From Bacteroidota bacterium (GTDB lineage: Bacteria; Bacteroidota; Bacteroidia; Chitinophagales; Chitinophagaceae), in contig CANFOM010000001.1 of NCBI GenBank assembly GCA_947448725.1, forward strand, positions 62,001 through 126,000: a stretch of DNA of 64,000 nucleotides, given 5' to 3'. The notes beneath the pieces were generated by a model. The model searched no databases and had not been told where the DNA came from. It was given only the letters and a program-made list of their open reading frames with translations. The position numbers were made by a program, and so were the translations under genes. Of the stretch, positions 43,676 through 51,960 are shown one piece after another; position 1 is the first letter of the stretch, and every line of letters starts with the position of its first letter.

Positions 43676-44593
43676 ATGGAAACCACACCAAGAAGCCTTT
43701 TTACGATGACTCCGCCCATGCGTTTGGCCCTTTTTTTGGGTGCCACTGGTATTAGCATGATTTTGGGAGCTATGATTAGCTTTTCCTTGGTAGCAGCGAT
43801 GCTACATATTGGCATGAGTGATATTCAAAAAATCATTTTAGAACCCGAATACGCTTCTGTGGCTCAATTTGCCAATGCGCTGGCTTCTATCATTGCCTTT
43901 GGATTACCCAGTATCGCGGTGGCTATTTTTACCAAAGGAAATTGGGCTCAAAATATGGGCTTCGCTACTGTAAAATCCTATCAGCAAGTGGGTTTAGTGA
44001 TTGCATTGGCTTTGGCTGGCTTGGTATTAAGTGGAGCATTAGGCAGTTTGACCGAAAAAATTCCCATTGGTGCTTCTATTAAAAATTGGGCGGAAGGATT
44101 AGAGGCGCAATATAAAAAAGCGCTGGTGTCCATGACCCAGATGCATTCTGTTATTGATTTATTATATGCTTTATTGGCAGTAGCCATTGTTCCAGCCATC
44201 GTTGAAGAATTATACTTTAGAGGTGCCCTTCAAAAAACATTAACCGATTGGACCGGCAAGCCTTTTATTTCCATATTAGTCACTGCTCTATTTTTTAGCG
44301 CCATTCATTTTTCTTATTATGGATTTTTATCGCGCATGGCTTTGGGATTATTATTAGGGTTCATTTATGAATTTACTAAAACCATTTGGTTGCCCATTTT
44401 ACTTCATTTTATAAACAATGGTATTGCTATTGTTGTTTTGTTTTCGGTAAGAAATAATCCTGCAAAAATCGAAAAAGCAATGGATGAAAATTTACCTATG
44501 TATTGGGGCTTAATTGCTTTGATAAGTATTTATGTATTATTAATTAAATTAAAACAAATTAGCAAAGATGCAGGACTGGAAAAAAGTGTTTAG
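43676..44593 (+). CDS. CPBP-family intramembrane metalloprotease
   Basis: Inner-membrane protease of the Abi/CAAX (Rce1-like) family: 305 residues with seven to eight hydrophobic spans. The catalytic motifs are E177-E178-x3-R182 (VEELYFRG), H211 (SAIHFSY) and H244-x3-N248 (LHFINNG). Eukaryotic relatives process prenylated proteins; bacterial ones have diverse roles, including bacteriocin immunity, so the target is unknown. It overlaps the next small gene by 26 bases and belongs to the CPBP-DUF2007-cdsA group. Confidence 0.92.
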   Translation: METTPRSLFTMTPPMRLALFLGATGISMILGAMISFSLVAAMLHIGMSDIQKIILEPEYASVAQFANALASIIAFGLPSIAVAIFTKGNWAQNMGFATVKSYQQVGLVIALALAGLVLSGALGSLTEKIPIGASIKNWAEGLEAQYKKALVSMTQMHSVIDLLYALLAVAIVPAIVEELYFRGALQKTLTDWTGKPFISILVTALFFSAIHFSYYGFLSRMALGLLLGFIYEFTKTIWLPILLHFINNGIAIVVLFSVRNNPAKIEKAMDENLPMYWGLIALISIYVLLIKLKQISKDAGLEKSV

Positions 44594-44786
44594 TAGTCAG
44601 CAGCTGGCAGTAGCCTCCATGGTGATGGGTATTTTAAATGAAAATGAAATACCTGCCAAGTCCATGAATAAAAAAGATTCTTCCTATGTTTTTTTAGGAG
44701 AAATAGAAATATATGTTCCTGCTAATTTGTATGAAGCGGCTGTTAATTTAATTAATACCCTACAATTTAGCTACGCTAGTAACTAA
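44568..44786 (+). CDS. DUF2007-type small protein
   Basis: A 72-residue protein, W-K-K-V-F-S-S-Q-Q-L-A-V-A-S-M-V-M-G-I-L, then NENEIPAKSMNKKDSSY and IEIYVPANLYEAA. This is the pattern of the DUF2007 putative signal-transducing fold, resembling a PII-like or degenerate ferredoxin-like domain. It overlaps the protease gene by 26 bases, which suggests translational coupling, and is followed by cdsA. No function is known. Confidence 0.85.
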   Translation: MQDWKKVFSSQQLAVASMVMGILNENEIPAKSMNKKDSSYVFLGEIEIYVPANLYEAAVNLINTLQFSYASN

Positions 44787-44814
44787 TTCAATTTTCATTT
44801 TAATTATTTAAAAT

Positions 44815-45675
44815 ATGTCTTTTAATTTTTCGGTATTTAAAGTAAGAACCCTTTCTGCAATTGTTTTTGGGGTGCTGATGATGGCAGGTTTATTTTGGAA
44901 TCAATGGTCTTTTTTTAGTTTATTTTTTATCATTCAAATAGGTTGCTTGTATGAGTATCAAAAATTAATTGCTTTAATTACACCAGGCTATCAAAATATT
45001 TCTTTTATTCATAAATGGGGTTTATTGTTATTGGGTTCCTTGCTATTTATGGCCATTGGGCCTGTTGATATTTTTATTAATGGGATAAGTTTACAGATTA
45101 TTGGAAGTATAGCTTTGCCTTTGGTGGCAGTGGTAATGATGTTGGCAGATTTTTTGGGAAAACAATTTAAGTTTCAAAACTGGGCCTTGTCTTTTATAGG
45201 CCTAATTTATATTTCAATGAGTTTATCCTTCTTTTTTCCATTAAAAAAAATCATGAGTCATACGATGATGGGGGACTTTGGCTTTGCTATTCCCTTGGTT
45301 TTAATTGTAGCCATTTGGGTCAATGATACTATGGCTTATTTAGTTGGATCTGTAATAGGGAAAACGCCTTTGTCTGCTATTTCACCCAATAAAACCTGGG
45401 AGGGCACTATTGCTGGGGTGATATTATCTGTTGTATTGGTGACCAAAGTAATGGGGATATATATTCCTATGCCTGAAAAAATTATTTTTATCATTAGTCT
45501 AACTGCAGCTATTGCTGGCACTTTTGGTGATTTATTAGAAAGTAAATTAAAAAGATTGGCACAAGTAAAAGATAGCGGATCCATGATGCCAGGCCATGGC
45601 GGGTTTTTAGATAGATTTGATTCTATCTTATTGGCTACCCCATTTGTTTGGTTAATTCTTCAATTTTTGTTGTAG
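44815..45675 (+). CDS. cdsA: Phosphatidate cytidylyltransferase CdsA
   Basis: Makes CDP-diacylglycerol, the precursor of phosphatidylserine and phosphatidylglycerol, in the inner membrane. The 286-residue protein has about seven membrane spans. Near the C-terminus is the family signature: ESKLKRLAQVKDSG followed by MMPGHGGFLDRFDS, with the metal-binding Asp residues. SPNKTWEGTIAG precedes it. It lies 30 bases before psd; the two act in the same pathway to phosphatidylethanolamine. Confidence 0.96.
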   Translation: MSFNFSVFKVRTLSAIVFGVLMMAGLFWNQWSFFSLFFIIQIGCLYEYQKLIALITPGYQNISFIHKWGLLLLGSLLFMAIGPVDIFINGISLQIIGSIALPLVAVVMMLADFLGKQFKFQNWALSFIGLIYISMSLSFFFPLKKIMSHTMMGDFGFAIPLVLIVAIWVNDTMAYLVGSVIGKTPLSAISPNKTWEGTIAGVILSVVLVTKVMGIYIPMPEKIIFIISLTAAIAGTFGDLLESKLKRLAQVKDSGSMMPGHGGFLDRFDSILLATPFVWLILQFLL

Positions 45676-45681
45676 ATGATT

Positions 45682-45689
45682 TACCTTTG
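45682..45689 (+). promoter_or_regulatory. -7 promoter element for psd
   Basis: TACCTTTG matches TAnnTTTG, in the 30-base gap between cdsA and psd, 16 bases before the psd ATG. It may add an internal promoter to the cdsA-psd unit. Confidence 0.4.
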
Positions 45690-45705
45690 CCCTTAAATTT
45701 ACATT

Positions 45706-46362
45706 ATGACCATACATAAGGAAGGGGCGGTAACTATTTCTATTATAGCTTTATTGGTTGGGGCCTTAAATATTGCCAACTTCTCTTACCTATTTCCTTT
45801 AAGCACAATTGCTGCTTGGATTGTTTTTATCATAACTATTGCTTTTTTCTTATTTATAGTTTCTTTTTTTAGAATGCCTAATAGAGCCCTTACTGTAAAT
45901 GACGCAGCCATTATTGCACCTGCCGATGGTAAAGTGGTGGTGATTGAAGAAGTACAACCCGATGAATTTTATACTGAAAAAAGAATACAGTTAAGTGTGT
46001 TTATGAGTCCAGCCAATGTGCATGTGAATAGAGTGCCAGTGGCAGGGAAAATTATTTACAATAAATATCATCCTGGAAAATTTTTAGTCGCCTGGCATCC
46101 AAAGTCGTCCACCGATAATGAAAGATGGTCGGTAGTGATTGAAAATGCGAAGGGTACTATTTTATGCAAACAAATAGCAGGCGCCTTGGCAAGAAGAATT
46201 TGTAATTATACAAAGGTGGAAGATCAATTCGCTCAAGGTGCTGAATATGGTTTTATTAAATTTGGTAGCAGGGTAGATTTGCTATTACCTGTGAATGCTA
46301 CTATCCATGCAAAAATTGGCGATGTAGTTAAAGGCGGAGTGACGGTACTTGCTAGTTGGTAA
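45706..46362 (+). CDS. psd: Phosphatidylserine decarboxylase proenzyme Psd (short form)
   Basis: Decarboxylates phosphatidylserine to phosphatidylethanolamine. It is a 218-residue short-form enzyme with two N-terminal membrane spans (about residues 8-50), then APADGKVVVIEE, VFMSPANVHVNRVP and the self-cleavage site G187-S188 (KFGSRVDLLLP). Cleavage there would produce the pyruvoyl cofactor at the new N-terminus of the small chain. The catalytic His in NVHVNR is present. Located after cdsA. Confidence 0.96.
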   Translation: MTIHKEGAVTISIIALLVGALNIANFSYLFPLSTIAAWIVFIITIAFFLFIVSFFRMPNRALTVNDAAIIAPADGKVVVIEEVQPDEFYTEKRIQLSVFMSPANVHVNRVPVAGKIIYNKYHPGKFLVAWHPKSSTDNERWSVVIENAKGTILCKQIAGALARRICNYTKVEDQFAQGAEYGFIKFGSRVDLLLPVNATIHAKIGDVVKGGVTVLASW

Positions 46363-46416
46363 TACGTCTAGTATTAGCTACTCAATTGCAATAGGTTATA
46401 GTAGATAGATGATTCC

Positions 46417-47112
46417 CTACAATAGATTTTCTAATTCCTTTAAATGGGTAATGGTATAAGTAGCAGGCACTGTGGGCGTCACTTGTAAGTGATTTACAAA
46501 TATAGAATCCATACCTGCATTAATAGCCCCTTGAATATCGGCACTTTCATTGTCTCCAATCATAATACTGCTTTCTACTTTAGCATTGGCGCTTTTTAAC
46601 GCATATTCAAATATTTCTTTATTGGGCTTTAAACTATTACTTGCTTCTGAAGTAATCACTTCAATAAAGTAGTCCGATAAATTTGAATTTTTTATTTTTT
46701 TGAATTGCACCGATTCAAATCCATTGGTAATTAAATGCATTTTATACTCCTTACGTTGTAAGTATTTTAAAATTTCAATGGTATAGGGGAATAGATTTTT
46801 TTTATTAGGAAGGATATCTAAATAATCATGAGACATTTCTCTAGCTAAAGCCTCGTCTGCAATTTTATAATCCAACAAACTTAAATAAATACGTTTCCAT
46901 CTCAATTCTTCTTGTTTGATAAAGCCTTTGGTATAGCGATCCCACAATCGATGATTGTGCACGCTGTATTGGCTATAAAAAGTATCAAAATCATTAATGC
47001 CTTTAGCTGCTAGTGCATATTTTTGATGTAAGTCCCATAAAGTCTCTTTTGAATTTAATTCAAAATCCCAAATGGTGTGGTCAAGGTCAAAAAACAAGTC
47101 TTTATAAGGCAT
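46417..47112 (-). CDS. HAD-family hydrolase, YjjG-like noncanonical pyrimidine nucleotidase
   Basis: A 231-residue phosphatase. Motif I is FFDLDHTIWDFE (D9, D11), motif II TNGFE, motif III the Lys in LKPNKEIFEY, and motif IV IGDNESADIQGA. D-H-T-I-W-D-F at motif I is characteristic of YjjG-type 5'-nucleotidases that remove damaged pyrimidine nucleotides. The ATG at 47112 is preferred over an adjacent TTG. It converges with psd; the 54-base gap holds no clear terminator. Confidence 0.88.
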   Translation of the reverse strand: MPYKDLFFDLDHTIWDFELNSKETLWDLHQKYALAAKGINDFDTFYSQYSVHNHRLWDRYTKGFIKQEELRWKRIYLSLLDYKIADEALAREMSHDYLDILPNKKNLFPYTIEILKYLQRKEYKMHLITNGFESVQFKKIKNSNLSDYFIEVITSEASNSLKPNKEIFEYALKSANAKVESSIMIGDNESADIQGAINAGMDSIFVNHLQVTPTVPATYTITHLKELENLL

Positions 47113-47201
47113 CAATAAGTAATTGTATTGGACGAATTTACAATTTTGCTTCTTATCTTTATTCTTTATTCTTTATTTAAGTTATCTATTAATTATTCTT
47201 T

Positions 47202-47900
47202 ATGCAAGTAGTGATTACAGGCGCTTCTCAGGGTATTGGTTATTCCATAGCGGAAACTTTTGCACAAGCGGGCTATACTCTATTAATTTGTAGTAAAACC
47301 GAGCTACGTTTAACAGCGGCAGCGGAGCAACTAAAAAATAAGTATCCTGCTGCAACCATTCATAGTAAAGTAGCTGACTTGTCTTCACTACAAGAATGTC
47401 AGGCATTTTGCAAATGGTGTCTTGGTTTTGGGACACCTTCTATTTTAATTAACAATGCAGGCTTTTTTTTACCAGGCAATATCATGGACGAAGAACAAGG
47501 ACAATTAGAAACTCAAATGGCAGCTAACTTATATTCGGCTTATCATACTACTCGTGCTTTATTACCTGCTATGATACAAAAAGGAACTGGGCATATTTTT
47601 AATATTTGTTCCATTGCTTCTTTACAAGCCTATCCACAAGGAGGATCTTATAGCATTAGTAAGTTTGCATTAGATGGATTCTCTAAAAATTTAAGAGTAG
47701 AATTAAAAGATAAAGGTATCAAAGTAACAGGTGTATATCCTGGCGCCACTTATACCAATAGCTGGGCTGGTAGTGGGGTTGCGACTTCCCGTATTATGGA
47801 AGCGGAAGATATTGCTAAAATGATTTATGCTGCTGCGCATCTAAGTCCACAAGCAGTAGTAGAAGATATTGTGATGCGCCCACAATTAGGTGATCTATAA
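47202..47900 (+). CDS. Short-chain dehydrogenase/reductase (SDR)
   Basis: NAD(P)-dependent oxidoreductase, classical SDR, 232 residues. The cofactor loop is GASQGIG (7-13), then NNAGFF, the catalytic Ser in ICSIASLQAYP and Y-S-I-S-K (about 150-154), followed by PGATYTNSW. The SKTELRL segment after strand 2 suggests NADP preference. The substrate is not known; it stands alone, converging on the next gene with a 16-base gap. Confidence 0.92.
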   Translation: MQVVITGASQGIGYSIAETFAQAGYTLLICSKTELRLTAAAEQLKNKYPAATIHSKVADLSSLQECQAFCKWCLGFGTPSILINNAGFFLPGNIMDEEQGQLETQMAANLYSAYHTTRALLPAMIQKGTGHIFNICSIASLQAYPQGGSYSISKFALDGFSKNLRVELKDKGIKVTGVYPGATYTNSWAGSGVATSRIMEAEDIAKMIYAAAHLSPQAVVEDIVMRPQLGDL

Positions 47901-47916
47901 TTTATCTTAATTAAAC

Positions 47917-48198
47917 TTAAAGTCTTTCTGCGTCGTCTTCTATTTTTGGCAAATTGGTGCCAAAACTTTCCCTTGCTTTTTTGGTAGCTGCTAATCTTTC
48001 TAACACTACTTGAGCAATTAATTTTCCTGCATCTTCATTGGGGTTGGCTTGTAAGATATTTTTTAGTTTGGCTTCTGAAACATCAATACGATAAAGCAAT
48101 TGTACCAATTTAGAAAAATCATTTTTAATCAACTCATTCATCAGGGTCTCTAAATCGGGAGTGCTTAATTTTTCGAGTGCTTGTAAATTCATGTCCAT
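47917..48198 (-). CDS. Small conserved protein of unknown function
   Basis: A 93-residue acidic, mostly helical protein (MDMNLQALEKLSTPDLETLMNEL... in part; ends IEDDAERL). No signal, membrane span or cysteine. The start at ATG 48198 is 4 bases after the stop of the TIGR02757 gene. A TTG at 48219 would overlap that gene and is not preferred. The string NDFSKLVQLLYRIDVSEAKL resembles small Bacteroidota proteins often found in such operons, but I do not recognise a function. Confidence 0.75.
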   Translation of the reverse strand: MDMNLQALEKLSTPDLETLMNELIKNDFSKLVQLLYRIDVSEAKLKNILQANPNEDAGKLIAQVVLERLAATKKARESFGTNLPKIEDDAERL

Positions 48199-48202
48199 GT
48201 TC

Positions 48203-49006
48203 TTAATTAAATTTTTCAATGACCCCTAAACTAAAAAGGGCGAAGTCGTATTTAACTGGATCCTTCGGGTCTAAAGTTCGGCAATAATTGGTTAATTCAA
48301 TAGCCGCTAGCCAATCTGTTTGTTTCCGGTTTAGAATACCCAAAGCTCTGGAAACTCTTGCTACATGTACATCTATGGGGATGATTAAACTGGCGGGTGT
48401 GATTTTTTTCCAAATGCCAAAATCTACCCCTTGCTTATCTTGTCGCACCATCCAACGTAAAAACATATTGAGTCTTTTGCAAGTAGACCCTGATAAAGGA
48501 CTTGAAATATGTTTTTTAGTTCTAACGGGCGCGTCTTCCAATGAAAAAAAGTAAGCCTGAAAATGCGTGAGTGCTTTCTCAATAGCCTCTAATTCATTTT
48601 TTTGATTATTTTTTTGATCAATTTTATGAAGCACATCTACAAAAAAAGCATTTTCTAAACTCTCATGTTTTGCATAATGATGTTTAAAAAATTCAATACA
48701 ATACAATAAGTCGGTATCATTAAATGTTCGATGTACAAAACCCAATAATTTTTTTAGATCTTTTTCTTGGTGTTGCGTGCAAAATTCAAAAGGAGCATTG
48801 TCCATCCTTTGTAATAGTTCCTTACTCTTATTGATGATAGTGGTTCTATTACCCCATGCAAAAATGGCCGAAAAAAAACCGGCTATTTCAATATCTTGTT
48901 GCCTTGTAAATAAATGTGGGATGCAAATGGGATCCTTGTCAATAAATTCAATTCTATTGTATTGTTTTACTTTTTGATCCAACATTTTATGAATGTCCTC
49001 ATTCAT
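48203..49006 (-). CDS. TIGR02757/DUF2400 family protein
   Basis: A 267-residue helical protein of the family found mainly in Bacteroidota and distantly like HhH-GPD DNA glycosylases. Visible marks are DPICIPHLF near the N-terminus, IAGFFSAIFAWGNRTTIINKS, SPLSGSTCKRLNMFLRWMVR, the helix-hairpin-like PIDVHVARVSRALG, and CRTLDPKDPVKYDFALFSLGV at the C-terminus. The biochemical role is unknown; a nucleic-acid function is inferred from the fold. The start overlaps the stop of metB by one base (TAATG), suggesting translational coupling. Confidence 0.9.
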   Translation of the reverse strand: MNEDIHKMLDQKVKQYNRIEFIDKDPICIPHLFTRQQDIEIAGFFSAIFAWGNRTTIINKSKELLQRMDNAPFEFCTQHQEKDLKKLLGFVHRTFNDTDLLYCIEFFKHHYAKHESLENAFFVDVLHKIDQKNNQKNELEAIEKALTHFQAYFFSLEDAPVRTKKHISSPLSGSTCKRLNMFLRWMVRQDKQGVDFGIWKKITPASLIIPIDVHVARVSRALGILNRKQTDWLAAIELTNYCRTLDPKDPVKYDFALFSLGVIEKFN

Positions 49007-50145
49007 TACCCAATGGCTTGTGCTAAATCGGCTATTAAATCATCTGCATCTTCAATACCTACACTTAATCGAATAAGCCCATCTGATAATCCATTGGCAA
49101 TTCTTTGTTCACGCGGAATAGAAGCATGCGTCATGCTGGCAGGATGATTGATTAATGATTCAACACCACCCAAACTTTCAGCCAATGAGAATATTTTTGT
49201 ACTAGAGAGTACTTTGGTTGCTTCTGCTATCGTATCTGTTTTTAAAGTAAAACTCATCATGCCACCAAAGCCACGCATTTGTTTTTTGGCGATGTCGTGA
49301 TTGGGATGGTCTTCAAATCCACACCAATATACTTTACCCACTTTTGGGTGCTGACGTAAATAGGCGGCTACTTTAATTCCATTTTCACAATGACGTTGCA
49401 TGCGCACATGTAAGGTTTTAATACCTCTCAATACTAAAAAACAATCCTGTGGGCCTGGCACAGCACCTGTACTTTTTTGTATAAAATATAATTGATCTCT
49501 TAATGCTTGATCATTCATCACCAAACAACCTTGAATGACATCGCTATGACCACCTAAATATTTAGTAGCAGAGTGCATTACGATAGTGGCACCAAAGTCC
49601 AAAGGGTTTTGTAAATAGGGCGAAGCAAAAGTATTGTCAACACAAACCATACATTTTTGTTCATTGCCAATTTTAGCAACAGCTGCAATATCACTGATGT
49701 TCATTAATGGATTGGTAGGCGTTTCTAACCAAATTAATTTAGTCGCCGGCGTCATGGCCTTTGCAACATTTGTGGCATCTGAAGTATCAACATAATTAAA
49801 TTTGATACCCATTTTTTCATACACTTTAGAGAACAATCTAAAAGTTCCACCATACATATCATTTGCTGCCACCACTTCATCTCCTGGCACGAGTAATCTC
49901 ATGACTGCATCTGTGGCTGCTACACCACTTGCAAAAGCTAAACCAAATTTTCCATTTTCAATCACTGCAAAAGCCTCTTCCAAAGCAAATCTAGTTGGGT
50001 TTTGACTTCTTGCATACTCATAACCTTTGTGTACGCCTGGTGCAGACTGAACATAAGTGGAAGTTTGATAGATAGGGGTCATGATGGCGCCTGTGCTTGG
50101 ATCGGGATGCGCGCCAGCGTGAATATATTTAGTGGCTAATTTCAT
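49006..50145 (-). CDS. metB: Cystathionine gamma-synthase/lyase-type PLP enzyme
   Basis: Trans-sulfuration enzyme of the Cys/Met-metabolism PLP family, 379 residues. PLP-binding Lys195 is in HSATKYLGGHSD. Also present are YEYARSQNPTR, the phosphate-binding FASGVAAT, ETPTNPLMNI and VDNTFASPYLQNP with the Asp for the pyridine nitrogen, and the C-terminal SLGGVESLINHPASMTHA. MetB (O-acyl-homoserine to cystathionine) and gamma-lyase are hard to separate by motif, so metB is the best guess. It is first in a run with TIGR02757 and the small gene at 47917. Confidence 0.88.
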   Translation of the reverse strand: MKLATKYIHAGAHPDPSTGAIMTPIYQTSTYVQSAPGVHKGYEYARSQNPTRFALEEAFAVIENGKFGLAFASGVAATDAVMRLLVPGDEVVAANDMYGGTFRLFSKVYEKMGIKFNYVDTSDATNVAKAMTPATKLIWLETPTNPLMNISDIAAVAKIGNEQKCMVCVDNTFASPYLQNPLDFGATIVMHSATKYLGGHSDVIQGCLVMNDQALRDQLYFIQKSTGAVPGPQDCFLVLRGIKTLHVRMQRHCENGIKVAAYLRQHPKVGKVYWCGFEDHPNHDIAKKQMRGFGGMMSFTLKTDTIAEATKVLSSTKIFSLAESLGGVESLINHPASMTHASIPREQRIANGLSDGLIRLSVGIEDADDLIADLAQAIG

Positions 50146-50186
50146 AATTCAAATATTAGCTACAAAGATGCTACTTATTTGTTTAA

Positions 50187-50849
50187 CTATGGAAGCTTGT
50201 TCCCGTTTTTAAACATTCTATAAGAAAAAATAGTAGGTACTAATACCATTACAATAATATTAGCAAAGAAGATAATAAAGGAAGGTATGGCTGATAATAA
50301 AATGCCTGCTATAACTTGAAGACTACCACATATTAGCCAAACTTTGCCAGCTACTTTATGGGTTTCATTCCAATTGTTTTCATTTTCAAGTGTCCAAGGT
50401 AGTTTAAAACCTGCAAAGTAGTTTTGACTAAATTTTGGAAAAAACCATCCTATAGCGGCAAAAGATAGACCTAGTAATGGGAAAAGTATTTTTTCAATAG
50501 GGAATCCAGGGTGGGCGGTAACGTATAAAATAACCAAACTAATGCAAGTCAAAAACAAGTTGGTTAATACCCCCATATTTTGGTAAAAAGAGTCATTCGT
50601 CTGTTGGCTCCTTTTAGGGTCAATCTTTTTAATATTGGCTAAAAGAAAGTAAGTGAAAAGACCAGCAAAGGCAATAATTCCAGGTCCTAAAAAAATGCTA
50701 TCACGGTCGCCCCAGCCATCTGCTTCTCCTTTGTAATTAAAGTGCGTAGGAATGGTTTCTGGTAGTTCGGGATATAGATAAGTTGCATAAATAAAGGGGA
50801 TGCCTAAAATTAATATAACGGTATACAGGGATACTTTCTTGTTTTCCAT
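50187..50849 (-). CDS. SdpI/DUF1648-type integral membrane protein
   Basis: A 220-residue protein with six hydrophobic spans. The N-terminal DUF1648 pattern is LPETIPTHFNYKGEADGWGD (in the first periplasmic loop). The C-terminal half has the SdpI hallmark: QNYFAGFKLPWTLENENNW and the H in ETHKVAGKVW. SdpI of Bacillus subtilis gives immunity to the killing toxin SdpC and senses it, but many orphan relatives exist without toxin genes; none is adjacent here. It is divergent from the deoxyhypusine-synthase-like gene. Confidence 0.87.
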   Translation of the reverse strand: MENKKVSLYTVILILGIPFIYATYLYPELPETIPTHFNYKGEADGWGDRDSIFLGPGIIAFAGLFTYFLLANIKKIDPKRSQQTNDSFYQNMGVLTNLFLTCISLVILYVTAHPGFPIEKILFPLLGLSFAAIGWFFPKFSQNYFAGFKLPWTLENENNWNETHKVAGKVWLICGSLQVIAGILLSAIPSFIIFFANIIVMVLVPTIFSYRMFKNGNKLP

Positions 50850-50922
50850 AGTGCTTGATTTACTTTGTAAAGTTAGTATTTATTCAGATTCGGCAATAAT
50901 ACGCTATGTCCACAAAAAAATT

Positions 50923-50930
50923 TACTTTTG
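50923..50930 (+). promoter_or_regulatory. -7 promoter element for the deoxyhypusine-synthase-like gene
   Basis: TACTTTTG matches TAnnTTTG, 16 bases before the ATG at 50947. It excludes a longer reading frame that is open from 50800. Confidence 0.5.
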
Positions 50931-50946
50931 CTTCAAATCGAAAAAA

Positions 50947-51921
50947 ATGAATAAAGGTCCTATTTCTAAGTTTATTGAACATCAATATAGACATTTTAAC
51001 GCAGCAGCCTTAGTGGACGCTGCCAAAGGTTATGAGACCCACCTTTTAGAAGGGGGTAAGATGCTGGTTAGTTTAGCAGGTGCCATGAGTACCGCCGAAT
51101 TAGGCATTAGCTTGGCAGAAATGATTCGCCAAGATAAAATTGCTATCATTAGCTGCACTGGAGCCAACCTGGAGGAAGATGTAATGAATTTAGTAGCGCA
51201 TAGTCATTATAAAAGAGTACCTAATTATCGTGATTTAACTCCACAAGATGAGTGGGATTTATTGGAGAATCATTACAACCGCGTAACAGATACCTGTATT
51301 CCAGAAGAAGAAGCCTTTAGAAGATTGCAAAAACACATCGTGAAATTTTGGAAGCAAGCAGAAGCGAAAGGAGAGCGTTATTTTCCGCATGAATTTATAT
51401 ACCAAGTAGTATTAAGTGGTGAGTTAGAACAATATTATGAGATAGATCCTAAAGACAGTTGGATAGTGGCTGCTGCCAAGAAAAATATTCCAATAGTGGT
51501 ACCAGGTTGGGAAGATAGTACGACTGGAAATATTTTTGCCAGCTATGTTATCAAAAAAGAACTTAAAGCTTCTACGGTAAAAAGCGGTATTGAATACATG
51601 ATAGAGCTAACAGAATGGTATCGTGCCAATAGCGGCGGCAAGGGCGTTGGATTTTTTCAAGTAGGTGGCGGTATCGCAGGTGATTTTCCTATTTGCGTAG
51701 TACCTATGATGTATCAAGATTTGGAATGGCATGACGTTCCTTTTTGGAGTTATTTTTGCCAAGTAAGTGATAGCACTACTTCTTATGGTTCTTATTCAGG
51801 AGCAGTACCCAATGAAAAAATTACCTGGGGTAAATTAGATATTCATACCCCTAAGTTTATTGTTGAAAGCGATGCCACCATTGTGGTGCCTTTGATTTTT
51901 GCTTATATACTTGGACAGTAG
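50947..51921 (+). CDS. Bacterial deoxyhypusine-synthase-like enzyme
   Basis: A 324-residue NAD-dependent enzyme of the deoxyhypusine synthase family. Key segments: GGKMLVSLAGAMSTAELG near the N-terminus, SCTGANLEEDVMNLVAH, VPGWEDSTTGNIFAS, GFFQVGGGIAGDFPI, SYSGAVPNEKITWGK with Lys296 matching the catalytic lysine of the eukaryotic enzyme, and ESDATIVVPLIF. Bacteria lack hypusine-bearing eIF5A, so the product is probably a free polyamine such as homospermidine; this is inference. The start is set by the promoter box at 50923 and by loss of family similarity upstream. No other polyamine gene is nearby. Confidence 0.9.
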   Translation: MNKGPISKFIEHQYRHFNAAALVDAAKGYETHLLEGGKMLVSLAGAMSTAELGISLAEMIRQDKIAIISCTGANLEEDVMNLVAHSHYKRVPNYRDLTPQDEWDLLENHYNRVTDTCIPEEEAFRRLQKHIVKFWKQAEAKGERYFPHEFIYQVVLSGELEQYYEIDPKDSWIVAAAKKNIPIVVPGWEDSTTGNIFASYVIKKELKASTVKSGIEYMIELTEWYRANSGGKGVGFFQVGGGIAGDFPICVVPMMYQDLEWHDVPFWSYFCQVSDSTTSYGSYSGAVPNEKITWGKLDIHTPKFIVESDATIVVPLIFAYILGQ

Positions 51922-51923
51922 AG

Positions 51924-51957
51924 TTTCAGGCCCTTAAATTTTATAAAGGGCCTGAAA
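51924..51957. terminator. Hairpin between convergent genes
   Basis: A perfect 12-bp stem (TTTCAGGCCCTT at 51924-51935 with 51946-51957) and 10-base AT-rich loop lies between the stops of the convergent deoxyhypusine-synthase-like and M28 genes. It lacks a proper T-run on both sides, so it may act as mRNA 3'-end protection or a weak bidirectional terminator. Confidence 0.7.
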
Positions 51958-51960
51958 AGT

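Noticed and set aside
50800..50946. N-terminal extension of the deoxyhypusine-synthase-like protein
   Set aside because: It overlaps the divergent SdpI gene, lies upstream of the -7 box at 50923, and is unlike the family.
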